Below, one piece after another: positions 15,225 to 23,234 of a stretch of 64,000 nt of DNA. This stretch comes from Pseudochrobactrum sp. sp1633 (GTDB lineage Bacteria > Pseudomonadota > Alphaproteobacteria > Rhizobiales > Rhizobiaceae), in contig NZ_JARRAE010000004.1 of NCBI RefSeq assembly GCF_030376605.1, positions 186,001-250,000 of the forward strand. Direction: 5' to 3'. Numbering within the stretch: position 1 is the first letter of the stretch; each line of letters begins with the position of its first letter. A model generated the notes under the pieces. It made no database searches and was not told the origin of the DNA. It was given only the letters and a program-made list of their open reading frames with translations. The position numbers and the translations under genes were made by a program.

Positions 15225-16453
15225 TATTGACCAGTCATCCGGTTCCAGAGCGATTTTTTCTCTGCCGGTGCTGCCGGCATATCAGGTGTCACCTGAGGGG
15301 CCACAGCAGCGGCCGCTTCCGGATTGGTATTTGGAACAGGAACAGATGCGGTTGCATTCTGATCAAGCGTTGGCTGGGCTGCAAGCGGAGCTGTCGCAGC
15401 CACCGTTGCTGCAACAGGTGCAGGGCTCTGTGCGATTGCGGTTGGTTGTACCGCTGTATCCGGTGCTCCTGGTGTCTCGGAAGAAGCCGGGCTTAAGGAT
15501 GGCGGTGTCCGCGATACTTTCTCACCACGTGCACGTCGCGCACTCCAGTCAGAGACCAACTTCGCTTCCTGAACACCCATGATTGAAGGCGCAGGCTGCT
15601 TCTTCGATGATTTATTCAGCGCGCTGGAAAAAGCTGCGTCATAGGTCTTCTGATAGCTGGAATAAGCAGACTGGATTGAATCAGGTTGTGACATCGGCGG
15701 GCAGGAAGCTGAGGCCGAAATACCCTGCTGACCCGGGAAGTTTTGGTTGAAGACATAGCGCTTACCGCAAACATCAACTTTTGGCGGTACTTTGGTAATT
15801 TCGAACTGGTCATAGCCCTGTTTGAGCATGGTCCAGAACTCGTAATTCGGGTCATGCTTATAACGCGCCATATTGGCAGCGGTCATGCGGAACGGATAGG
15901 CCTGAACCTGAAAATCACGCTGTCCGCCTTTGAACGCATCGCGGCCGAAAGCATAAATCTCGGACATGCTTTCATCTGTCATGGAATAGCAACCGGCAGA
16001 AGAGCAGGCGCCATGCACCATCAGGTGCTGACCTGTGCGGCCATTGGCGCGGTCATAAGCATTCGGAAAGCCGAGATTGAAGGAGAGATAATATTGCGAA
16101 TTCGGGTTCATCTGCGCTGCAGAAACGGAATAGAAACCTTCCGGCGCCTGACGGTCGCCTTCTACATATTTAGGACCGAGTTTGCCTGACCATTTGCAGA
16201 TTTCATAAGAGGCAACCATGTCATAACGACCATTGGTCTTCTGCTTCCAGACTTCCAATACGCCTTCTTCTTTGAAGATACGCGCCATAACCGGTGAGGT
16301 TTTATTCATGCCTTTGGCTTTAATTTTAGCCAGAACTTTGGAAGGCAACTCACGTTCAGCTTTAGCGCCGACACCGTCAAAGACAGAGCCCTGACAACCG
16401 GCAAGAGCGACGGTTGCGATCAGTGAAGCAAAAATTGCAGTTCTCAGTTTCAT
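15224..16453 (-). CDS. YafK-type L,D-transpeptidase-family lipoprotein
   Basis: The YkuD catalytic fold acts on murein L,D-linkages; the related E. coli DpaA (YafK) releases Braun lipoprotein. ATG 16453 gives a lipoprotein signal peptide with lipobox LAGC and lipidated C20. The catalytic signature is H147, C150 and S/A-G-C155-YSM. Residues after about 260 are rich in Ala, Pro and Thr and look disordered, probably reaching through peptidoglycan. It is 409 residues, longer than plain YafK because of this tail. It is coupled to the TusA-like gene. Whether it builds or cuts cross-links cannot be told. Confidence 0.9.
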   Translation of the reverse strand: MKLRTAIFASLIATVALAGCQGSVFDGVGAKAERELPSKVLAKIKAKGMNKTSPVMARIFKEEGVLEVWKQKTNGRYDMVASYEICKWSGKLGPKYVEGDRQAPEGFYSVSAAQMNPNSQYYLSFNLGFPNAYDRANGRTGQHLMVHGACSSAGCYSMTDESMSEIYAFGRDAFKGGQRDFQVQAYPFRMTAANMARYKHDPNYEFWTMLKQGYDQFEITKVPPKVDVCGKRYVFNQNFPGQQGISASASCPPMSQPDSIQSAYSSYQKTYDAAFSSALNKSSKKQPAPSIMGVQEAKLVSDWSARRARGEKVSRTPPSLSPASSETPGAPDTAVQPTAIAQSPAPVAATVAATAPLAAQPTLDQNATASVPVPNTNPEAAAAVAPQVTPDMPAAPAEKKSLWNRMTGQ

Positions 16454-16640
16454 AAGGGTCACCGGCAATATTACGCAAGAGTTGGAACAAAATATCCTGA
16501 AATGGCAAAAAGGCAAATTTTCAGCAGCGATCAGTTTGTTCAGCATTATCGGTCAGTATGATTGACAAAGTGTTATTAACTTAGCGCAGGGTGATATTTA
16601 CAACAAATGATGCGCGCTGACTATACAGGCAGATAAGATT

Positions 16641-16666
16641 AAGGCCGCACTCAAAAGCGCGGCCTT
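16641..16666 (-). terminator. Hairpin after accA
   Basis: aaggccgc (16641-16648) pairs with gcggcctt (16659-16666). It lies 29 bases after the accA stop on the minus strand. The following T-run is weak. Confidence 0.6.
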
Positions 16667-16694
16667 GAAATCGTGCAGCTGACAGGAAACCTGA

Positions 16695-17648
16695 TCAGAG
16701 ATTGCGACCCATCGCCAGATATTTCTGACGGCGTTCCTGTTTTAGTGTTTCGCCATCAATCGCTTCGAGAGATTTCAGCGCTGAGGCAATCACTTCGCCT
16801 ACGGCATCAATAATCGCGTTTTTACCGCGATGTGCGCCGCCAAGCGGTTCTGCAATAATATTGTCAATGATCTTCAGCTCATGCAGATCCTGCGCAGTGA
16901 TGCGCATATTGGTTGCCGCATCTTTAGCGCGGGTCGAATCACGCCACAGAATGGAAGCAGCACCTTCCGGCGAAATCACCGAATAGATTGCATGTTCCAG
17001 CATATAGACGCGGTTAGCGACAGCGATAGCAATCGCACCACCCGAACCACCTTCACCAATAACAATGGTGATAACCGGAACGCGCAGTTTCATGCTCATT
17101 TCCAGCGAACGGGCAATGGCTTCTGCTTGACCGCGTTCTTCAGCGCTGACGCCCGGATAAGCACCGGCCGTATCAACAAAAGTGATGAGCGGCAGTTTAA
17201 ACCGGTCAGCCAGTTCCATGATGCGGATGGCTTTACGGTAGCCTTCAGGACGCGGCGAGCCGAAATTATGCTTTAGACGAGTCTTGGTGTCGTTGCCTTT
17301 TTCCTGACCGAGAATGGCTACGGCCTGACCGTTAAAGCGGGCAAAACCGGCCTGAATGGCCTGATCTTCGGCAAAGTTACGATCACCGGCCAGCACTGTG
17401 AACTCTGTAAACAGGCGGTTCACATAATCCAGACAATGCGGACGGTCCGGATGACGGGCGATCTGCACTTTCTGCCAAGGGGTGAGTTTGCGGTAAATAT
17501 CTTTCAGCGCATCGCTAGAGCGCTTTTCAAGCCGCCGTATCTCATCACTCATCTCGACGCTGCCGCTTTCCTGCGCCAGCTTTTTCAGTTCGAGAATTTG
17601 ACCATCGAGATCTGCGACGGGTTTTTCAAAATCAAGGTAATTATACAT
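16695..17648 (-). CDS. accA: Acetyl-CoA carboxylase carboxyltransferase subunit alpha
   Basis: AccA pairs with AccD to move carboxyl from biotin carrier protein to acetyl-CoA, the first committed step of fatty acid synthesis. The 317-residue length matches the family. Visible features are the N-terminal coiled-coil-like stretch and the crotonase-fold core with ITFVDTAGAYPGVSAEERGQAEAIA and GEGGSGGAIAIAVA, which forms the oxyanion and CoA site. xerD lies directly upstream on the same strand, an arrangement common in rhizobia. Confidence 0.97.
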   Translation of the reverse strand: MYNYLDFEKPVADLDGQILELKKLAQESGSVEMSDEIRRLEKRSSDALKDIYRKLTPWQKVQIARHPDRPHCLDYVNRLFTEFTVLAGDRNFAEDQAIQAGFARFNGQAVAILGQEKGNDTKTRLKHNFGSPRPEGYRKAIRIMELADRFKLPLITFVDTAGAYPGVSAEERGQAEAIARSLEMSMKLRVPVITIVIGEGGSGGAIAIAVANRVYMLEHAIYSVISPEGAASILWRDSTRAKDAATNMRITAQDLHELKIIDNIIAEPLGGAHRGKNAIIDAVGEVIASALKSLEAIDGETLKQERRQKYLAMGRNL

Positions 17649-17782
17649 ATGACCTGACTATTACGCTCCGGAGACTAAAACCATCAGACATTAAGGTCTG
17701 AGTGAGGGTTTCATCTGTCCTATATAGATTGTCTGGCAGAAAAATCTATCTGCCGAATATATTTCTCTTAAACTTCATAGCG

Positions 17783-18718
17783 TCAATCGGCAAGCGGATG
17801 ATGCGTTGCAACCAGCTGATGCAGTCTTTCTTCCAGCACATGGGTATAAATTTGTGTCGTAGAAATGTCCGAATGCCCCAATAATTGCTGAACAGCACGC
17901 AAATCCGCACCATTTTGTAAAAGATGGCTGGCAAAAGCGTGGCGCAGCACATGGGGTGACACTGCCGCCGCCGCAATACCGGTGCGTGCCGCTAGTGCCT
18001 TCAGATCGCGGGCAAAGACCTGTCGGGCCAGATAACCGCTTTCCGAGCGGGCAGGGAACAGCCACGGGCTGTCCTGCCATTCCGGTACTCTGTCACGTAA
18101 GCCCACATAAAGCTGCAAGACATTCTGCGCTTTGACCGAGAGCGGTACCATGCGTTCTTTGGCACCTTTACCGCGCACCAGCAGGAAACGCTGATTGCTG
18201 CGGATGGTTTTCTCCGGCAGGCTCACAAGCTCGCTGACGCGCATTCCTGTTGCATAGAGCAGCTCCAGCAGTGCATGCAGCCGCACGGCATTGAAATAGC
18301 CGCTCATGTCTTTCTGCGGCCTTGCATCAGCCTCTGCCTGTGCCAGAAGTTTCGAGACGGTATCTTCGCTCATGATTTTTGGCAGCGCCTGATTTTTCTT
18401 TGGTGCGTCGATAATACCGGTCGGATCATCGCTGCGCAGACCTTCCGCATAGAGAAATCGATAAAACTGACGCAGAGAAGACAGACGGCGTGCCTGTGAA
18501 GTGGAGGCAAAACCCTGAATATTCATATCATCAAGGCAGGCTCTGATATCGACGGAATTTGCTGTCGTCAGTCTGGTTTTGCGCCCTGCCATAAATTCCG
18601 CTGCGGTTTCCAGATCACGGCGATAGGATTCCAGCGTATTATCCGCAGCCCCCCGTTCAGCGCTCATCATCTCCAGAAACGAGTCAATGGCAGCATCTGT
18701 TGAGAGATTATTCTGCAT
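17783..18718 (-). CDS. xerD: Site-specific tyrosine recombinase XerD
   Basis: XerD works with XerC at dif to resolve chromosome dimers; FtsK activates it. The N-terminal SAM-like domain (about 1-105) is followed by the catalytic domain with the tetrad and nucleophile R160, K187 region, H256-x-x-R259, H282 and Y291. The 311-residue length is standard. I assign XerD, not XerC, from the accA neighbour and N-terminal similarity. The start overlaps the end of a small membrane-protein gene by 11 bases. xerC (48173-49138) and ftsK (61541) are in the same window. Confidence 0.93.
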   Translation of the reverse strand: MQNNLSTDAAIDSFLEMMSAERGAADNTLESYRRDLETAAEFMAGRKTRLTTANSVDIRACLDDMNIQGFASTSQARRLSSLRQFYRFLYAEGLRSDDPTGIIDAPKKNQALPKIMSEDTVSKLLAQAEADARPQKDMSGYFNAVRLHALLELLYATGMRVSELVSLPEKTIRSNQRFLLVRGKGAKERMVPLSVKAQNVLQLYVGLRDRVPEWQDSPWLFPARSESGYLARQVFARDLKALAARTGIAAAAVSPHVLRHAFASHLLQNGADLRAVQQLLGHSDISTTQIYTHVLEERLHQLVATHHPLAD

Positions 18719-18935
18719 CTTCGGCTTCCGGTTCTCCGTCTGAATAAGGTGTTGCAGCGGGAGCGGGGCTGGCAGGCGCTGTATCGCGCGGTTGCTGCAT
18801 CATTTTATGTGCCGGTACGCGAACCACTATCTCGGATGTCACCGGACTGACCGTTTTTACAAGCACCAGCATCAGCCCGTAAATACAGGCGGAGATAAGA
18901 GCCAGAATGATGATCAGGCGGGTGAGGGTTGGCAT
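18708..18935 (-). CDS. Small single-pass membrane protein upstream of xerD
   Basis: This 75-residue protein has one strongly hydrophobic segment at about residues 6-28, followed by a short periplasmic or cytosolic tail rich in Pro, Ala and acidic residues. It overlaps the xerD start by 11 bases, so it is probably translated with it. I do not recognise a named family. A protein of this shape sits before xerD in related genomes as I recall. Function is unknown. Confidence 0.72.
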   Translation of the reverse strand: MPTLTRLIIILALISACIYGLMLVLVKTVSPVTSEIVVRVPAHKMMQQPRDTAPASPAPAATPYSDGEPEAEDAE

Positions 18936-18955
18936 AGAGGCAGCAGTGCTTTCAC

Positions 18956-19012
18956 TTGGTTAGGCTTTATTGAGTGCATTGTGCCCTGATAATCTCAATA
19001 AAGCCTAACCAA
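18956..19012. repeat. Perfect 19-bp inverted repeat with 19-bp spacer
   Basis: Arms ttggttaggctttattgag (18956-18974) and its exact reverse complement (18994-19012) flank a 19-base spacer. It sits between the lpdA terminator and the small membrane-protein gene. It has no T-run suitable for termination on the minus strand. Confidence 0.85.
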
Positions 19013-19031
19013 ATTCGAGATGAAAATGAAA

Positions 19032-19053
19032 AGGCCCGGTAAAAACCGGGCCT
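19032..19053 (-). terminator. Intrinsic terminator after lpdA
   Basis: aggcccggt (19032-19040) pairs perfectly with accgggcct (19045-19053) around AAAA, followed on the minus strand by a T-rich tract. Confidence 0.9.
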
Positions 19054-19088
19054 CTGATTGGTATAATCCGCAGATTACATAGTGCCGA

Positions 19089-20495
19089 TTACATATGGAT
19101 CGGCTTGTCGTAAGTGGCCATTGCCGATTCACGAACAGCTTCCGACATGGTCGGATGTGCGTGGCAGGTACGCGCCAGATCTTCCGAAGAACCGCCAAAC
19201 TCCATCAGAACGGTCAGTTCGTGGATCATTTCACCGGCATTGTAGCCGAGGATATGTGCACCAAGAACTTTGTCGGTGGCTTTATCAGCCAGAATTTTCA
19301 CAAAACCGTCTGTGTGCTGCATAGCGCGTGCACGGCCATTGGCTGTGAACGGGAATTTACCGACTTTATATTCAATACCGGCAGCTTTCAGCTCTTCTTC
19401 AGTTTTACCCACAGAAGCCACTTCCGGCTGGGTGTAAACAACGCTTGGGATCACATCAAAATTGACATGGCCTTTCTGACCGGCGATGATTTCTGCAACG
19501 GCAACGCCTTCATCTTCGGCTTTGTGTGCCAGCATCGGGCCTTTAACCACGTCGCCGATTGCATAAATGCCGGCAACATTGGTCTGCCAATGATCGTTGA
19601 TCGCAACGCGGCCGCGTTCGTCGAGGGAAACGCCGACTTCAGCCAGACCCAGACCATCGGTATAAGGGCGACGGCCGGTCGAAATCAGAACGGCTTCAGC
19701 TTCGAGGGTAACAGCATCACCGCCCTTAACAGGTTCAAAAGTAACCTTGGCGCCATTGCCGGATTTTTCAACTGCGGTCACTTTGGCGCTGAGTTTGAAA
19801 TCAATGCCCTGCTTGGCCAGCATGCGCTGGAACTGCTTGGAAACTTCACCGTCCATGCCACCGAGAACTTTGTCGAGATACTCAACAACAGTCACTTTGG
19901 AGCCGAGACGCGACCATACGGAACCGAGTTCCAGACCAATCACGCCGCCGCCGACAACAACCAGAGTTTCAGGCACTTTGGTGAATTCCAGCGCGCCGGT
20001 TGAAGAAACAATAGTTTTCTCGTCAATATCAACCTGAACGCCCGGAATACCGGCAACATCAGAACCGGTGGCGATGATGATGTTTTTGGTTTCGAGTTCT
20101 TTGACAGAACCGTCTTCAGCGGTGACAGAAACTTTGCCTGCAGCAACAACTTTACCAAAACCGGTGAAAGCTTCGATCTTGTTCTTTTTGAACAGGAATT
20201 CAACGCCGGTGGTGTTGGCTTTCACTGTTGCAATTTTATGTGCCAGCATTTTTTCGAGGTTCAGCTTTGGTGCGCTGACTTCTACGCCGAGCGCATCAAA
20301 AGAATGACCGGCTTCAGCAAAAACTTCAGAAGCGTGCAGCAATGCCTTGGAAGGAATGCAGCCGACATTGAGGCAGGTGCCGCCAAACGTGCTGCGCTTT
20401 TCAACAACTGCCACTTTCAGGCCGAGCTGGGCAGCTTTGATAGCTGCAACATAACCGCCGGGACCGGTACCGATGACAACGACATCATAAGACAT
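19089..20495 (-). CDS. lpdA: Dihydrolipoyl dehydrogenase (E3)
   Basis: E3 reoxidises dihydrolipoyl groups of 2-oxoacid dehydrogenase complexes and passes electrons to NAD+. The FAD fold (VVVIGTGPGGYVAAIKAA) opens the protein. The redox disulfide GGTCLNVGCIPSK is near residues 39-51. The NAD fold VVVGGGVIGLELGSV is near 180, and the C-terminal HAHPT-x(n)-E active-site histidine motif (TCHAHPTMSEAV) is present. The 468-residue length is normal. It lies at the end of the mdh-sucCDA-odhB cluster and so probably serves 2-oxoglutarate dehydrogenase. AAGGA seven bases before ATG supports the start. Confidence 0.97.
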   Translation of the reverse strand: MSYDVVVIGTGPGGYVAAIKAAQLGLKVAVVEKRSTFGGTCLNVGCIPSKALLHASEVFAEAGHSFDALGVEVSAPKLNLEKMLAHKIATVKANTTGVEFLFKKNKIEAFTGFGKVVAAGKVSVTAEDGSVKELETKNIIIATGSDVAGIPGVQVDIDEKTIVSSTGALEFTKVPETLVVVGGGVIGLELGSVWSRLGSKVTVVEYLDKVLGGMDGEVSKQFQRMLAKQGIDFKLSAKVTAVEKSGNGAKVTFEPVKGGDAVTLEAEAVLISTGRRPYTDGLGLAEVGVSLDERGRVAINDHWQTNVAGIYAIGDVVKGPMLAHKAEDEGVAVAEIIAGQKGHVNFDVIPSVVYTQPEVASVGKTEEELKAAGIEYKVGKFPFTANGRARAMQHTDGFVKILADKATDKVLGAHILGYNAGEMIHELTVLMEFGGSSEDLARTCHAHPTMSEAVRESAMATYDKPIHM

Positions 20496-20566
20496 TGCTT
20501 AATCCTTTTAACTCTTTTTAAGTCCGCTCAGGCAGGGGATTTCTGCATGAGGGCAAGGGCTGATTT

Positions 20567-21100
20567 TTATTCTTCGGGTGTGCAGGCTTTAAAGCGAAAC
20601 ACGTCCCAGTTCAGCGGCTCGGCCGGTTTGGCCGTTCCAAAATCATAGCTGTCCAGCATGCTGACAAAGTCCGGCAGGAGAATAGCGGCTGCAGCGGGTT
20701 CGTCATTGCGGGGCAGGAATTCTGCATCAGCACCATCTTTGAGGGCGTAGACAACGCCTTGCCAGATTGTGCAGTCATCAATTTCATCTTCAGCTACATC
20801 ATCACTGGCGCAATTATAAGTGATTGTTGCAGATGGTCGGGCTACACCTTCGGACCACTGGACAATGCCTTGCAGCTTGAATTCAGGTTTTTCATTGGCG
20901 ATGATGGTGAAACTATTGCCCGACTGTTCATCTTCTTTTTGTGAAGGGCTGAAGGTCAGGGTGTAGTTCTGGTTCTTGTCGGAATAAGCGGCACGGTTCT
21001 GCACGCAGGCTGCAGATGCGACAGCGGTTGCGGTCAGCAAAATTGTGCAGCTTGCGAGCAACGCAAAAGTCTTTTTGAAAATGACTGTTCTGGTAATCAT
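20567..21100 (-). CDS. Uncharacterised secreted protein with four cysteines
   Basis: The 177-residue product starts with a signal peptide (basic start, hydrophobic core, ASAAC cleavage region near residue 31). The mature part has four cysteines spread over its length, consistent with two disulfides in the periplasm. It has no membrane segment after the signal. GAGGGAAAAATG supports the start. I do not recognise the family. It lies between lysE and lpdA in a TCA gene cluster, but nothing in it suggests an enzyme. Confidence 0.8.
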   Translation of the reverse strand: MITRTVIFKKTFALLASCTILLTATAVASAACVQNRAAYSDKNQNYTLTFSPSQKEDEQSGNSFTIIANEKPEFKLQGIVQWSEGVARPSATITYNCASDDVAEDEIDDCTIWQGVVYALKDGADAEFLPRNDEPAAAAILLPDFVSMLDSYDFGTAKPAEPLNWDVFRFKACTPEE

Positions 21101-21167
21101 TTTTCCCTCTTCGGGCTTTAAAATTCCGGTTTACAGCATCGATTTTCGGAAATTACGATGCGTCGTT

Positions 21168-21827
21168 CTAATGGGCTTGCTGGGTGGCAAGCTTAATGCC
21201 TAATCCGATAAATACCATACCGGTCACACGATTAAACCATGCGCCGAGCGCGAAAAAGCGCTTACGCACCGGTTCCAGCGTAAAGAACAGTGTGACAAGT
21301 GCAAACCAGCCGATCACGACGATTGCAATCAAAAGTCCGTATATGCCCTGAATTGCGGCCGGTGTTTCATGGCTGACAAGCGAGGAGAACAGGGAAAGGA
21401 AAAACAACACCGCTTTTGGGTTCAGCGCATTGGTGATGAAACCCATTGTGAAGCAACGCTTCGCAGAAATTGTCATCTTTTGCGGCTGCGGTTCTGCTTC
21501 TCCGGTTTGTAGCATTTTCTCTGCATCCGTCGCATTCAGTGGTTTTTCACGCAGCGCCTTGATGCCGAGATAAAACAAATAGGCAGCACCCGCCCATTTA
21601 ATCAGGGAAAACAGAAACAGAGACTGGGACACGATCAGACCGATACCGAGGATCGTGTAAGAGATGTGGAACATCAGCGATGCACCGATGCCTAAACTGG
21701 TGATGAAGGCTGCACGGCGGCCATGCACAATGCTCTGACGCACAATCAGCGCGAAATCCGCGCCGGGTGCAACGAGCAGGATCACGAATACCGCCATCAG
21801 ACCGGTGAATTCGATCACATACTGCAT
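21168..21827 (-). CDS. LysE/RhtB-family amino acid exporter
   Basis: LysE-family proteins export amino acids or homoserine-type compounds across the inner membrane. The 219-residue protein has about six hydrophobic segments and the family's N-terminal pattern with PGADFALIVRQS near residues 22-33. A conserved loop follows with FLYLGIKALR and GFITNALNPKAVLFFLSL near residue 128. GGAG lies six bases before ATG. It is placed between odhB and the secreted protein gene, separated from odhB by a strong terminator, so it is likely expressed on its own. Substrate is unknown. Confidence 0.9.
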   Translation of the reverse strand: MQYVIEFTGLMAVFVILLVAPGADFALIVRQSIVHGRRAAFITSLGIGASLMFHISYTILGIGLIVSQSLFLFSLIKWAGAAYLFYLGIKALREKPLNATDAEKMLQTGEAEPQPQKMTISAKRCFTMGFITNALNPKAVLFFLSLFSSLVSHETPAAIQGIYGLLIAIVVIGWFALVTLFFTLEPVRKRFFALGAWFNRVTGMVFIGLGIKLATQQAH

Positions 21828-21888
21828 GAGAGGCTCCGTGATATCAAAATATATTGAGCCATTGCAGCTCGGAAAAGATGCAGTTGAA

Positions 21889-21916
21889 AAGAGCGCTGTT
21901 ATGAGACAGCGCTCTT
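21889..21916 (-). terminator. Terminator-like hairpin after odhB
   Basis: aagagcgctgt (21889-21899) pairs perfectly with acagcgctctt (21906-21916) around a six-base loop, directly after the odhB stop on the minus strand. Confidence 0.82.
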
Positions 21917-21926
21917 ATTCAGTTTA

Positions 21927-23156
21927 TTACAGGTCGAGAACCAGACGTTCCGGATCTTCCAGGCTGTCCTTAACGCGGACGAGGAAGGTCACAGCTTCTT
22001 TGCCGTCTACGATACGGTGATCATAGGACAGAGCCAGATACATCATCGGACGGATAACGATCTGACCGCCGACAACAACCGGACGCTCCTGAATTTTGTG
22101 CATGCCGAGAATACCGGACTGCGGTGCGTTCAGGATCGGGGAAGACATCAGGGAGCCGTAAACACCACCATTGGAGATGGTGAAGGTGCCGCCTTGCATA
22201 TCAGCCATAGAAAGCTGACCGTCGCGGGCTGCACGGCCGAGGCGACCGATTTCTTTTTCGATTTCAGCAATCGACATCTGGTCGGCATCACGCACAACCG
22301 GAACCACCAAGCCTTTGTCTGTACCGACAGCAACGCCGACATGCGCAAAGTTCTTGTAGATGATGTCTGTGCCGTCGATTTCGGCATTAACAGCAGGGAT
22401 TTCTTTCAGAGCATGGGTCACAGCTTTAGTGAAGAAACCCATGAAGCCAAGCTTAACGCCGTGCTTCTTCTCGAAAATATCTTTGTAGCGTGAACGCAGA
22501 TCCATAACCGCGCTCATATCCACTTCATTGTAAGTGGTGAGCATAGCTGCAGTGTTCTGAGCATCTTTCAGACGGCGCGCAATAGTCTGACGCAGACGGG
22601 TCATTTTCACGCGTTCTTCGCGCGGCGCATCACCGGCAGGGGACGCAGGACGCGCTGCAATAGGTGCCGGAGCGGCGGCAGCAGGAGCCGTACCTTTAGC
22701 AATTGCTGCAAGTACATCGCCCTTGAGAACCTGACCGCGCTTGCCGGAACCGTCAACCTGATCGCTGTTCAGGCCGGCTTCTGCGAGCAGCTTTGCAGCT
22801 GCCGGTGCCGCAGGCATAGAAGAAGAAGAAGAAGCGGTTGCAGCAGGTGCAGCAGCGGCTACAGGTGCAGCGGCTGGCGCAGCAGCAGCAGGTTTGGCTT
22901 GAGGAGCAGCAGCTGCGCCCGATGCATCAATCTGGCCGAGCAGGGCATCGAGACCGACATTGTCACCTTCCTGAGCGGTGATTTCTGTCAGAACACCGGA
23001 AATAGGTGCCGGAACTTCAATAGAAACCTTGTCGGTTTCCAGTTCAACCAATGGTTCGTCAGCAGCAATGGTATCGCCGACTTTTTTGAGCCATTTGCCG
23101 ATGGTTGCCTCTGTGACGGATTCCCCGAGGGTGGGAACGCGGATTTCGGTTGCCAT
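21927..23156 (-). CDS. odhB: 2-Oxoglutarate dehydrogenase E2, dihydrolipoyllysine succinyltransferase
   Basis: E2 transfers the succinyl group from E1 to CoA and forms the core of the complex. The lipoyl domain opens the protein, with the lipoylated lysine in [12 protein letters not shown] (about residue 43). An Ala/Pro-rich linker at about 80-125 is followed by the peripheral E1/E3-binding domain (about 115-155), and the catalytic acyltransferase domain ends with the active-site motif [10 protein letters not shown]. The 409-residue length is normal. sucA lies directly upstream, with a hairpin in the 78-base spacer. Confidence 0.97.
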   Translation of the reverse strand: MATEIRVPTLGESVTEATIGKWLKKVGDTIAADEPLVELETDKVSIEVPAPISGVLTEITAQEGDNVGLDALLGQIDASGAAAAPQAKPAAAAPAAAPVAAAAPAATASSSSSMPAAPAAAKLLAEAGLNSDQVDGSGKRGQVLKGDVLAAIAKGTAPAAAAPAPIAARPASPAGDAPREERVKMTRLRQTIARRLKDAQNTAAMLTTYNEVDMSAVMDLRSRYKDIFEKKHGVKLGFMGFFTKAVTHALKEIPAVNAEIDGTDIIYKNFAHVGVAVGTDKGLVVPVVRDADQMSIAEIEKEIGRLGRAARDGQLSMADMQGGTFTISNGGVYGSLMSSPILNAPQSGILGMHKIQERPVVVGGQIVIRPMMYLALSYDHRIVDGKEAVTFLVRVKDSLEDPERLVLDL

Positions 23157-23195
23157 GGTTTTATCTTCCCTGGATCTTTAATCTGAATGATAGGC

Positions 23196-23221
23196 GACCC
23201 GCTGACGATAATCAGCGGGTC
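23196..23221. repeat. Hairpin between sucA and odhB
   Basis: gacccgctga (23196-23205) pairs perfectly with tcagcgggtc (23212-23221). No T-run follows on the minus strand, so it is more likely a processing or stability hairpin within the operon than a full terminator. Confidence 0.65.
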
Positions 23222-23234
23222 AGAAATTTAAATT

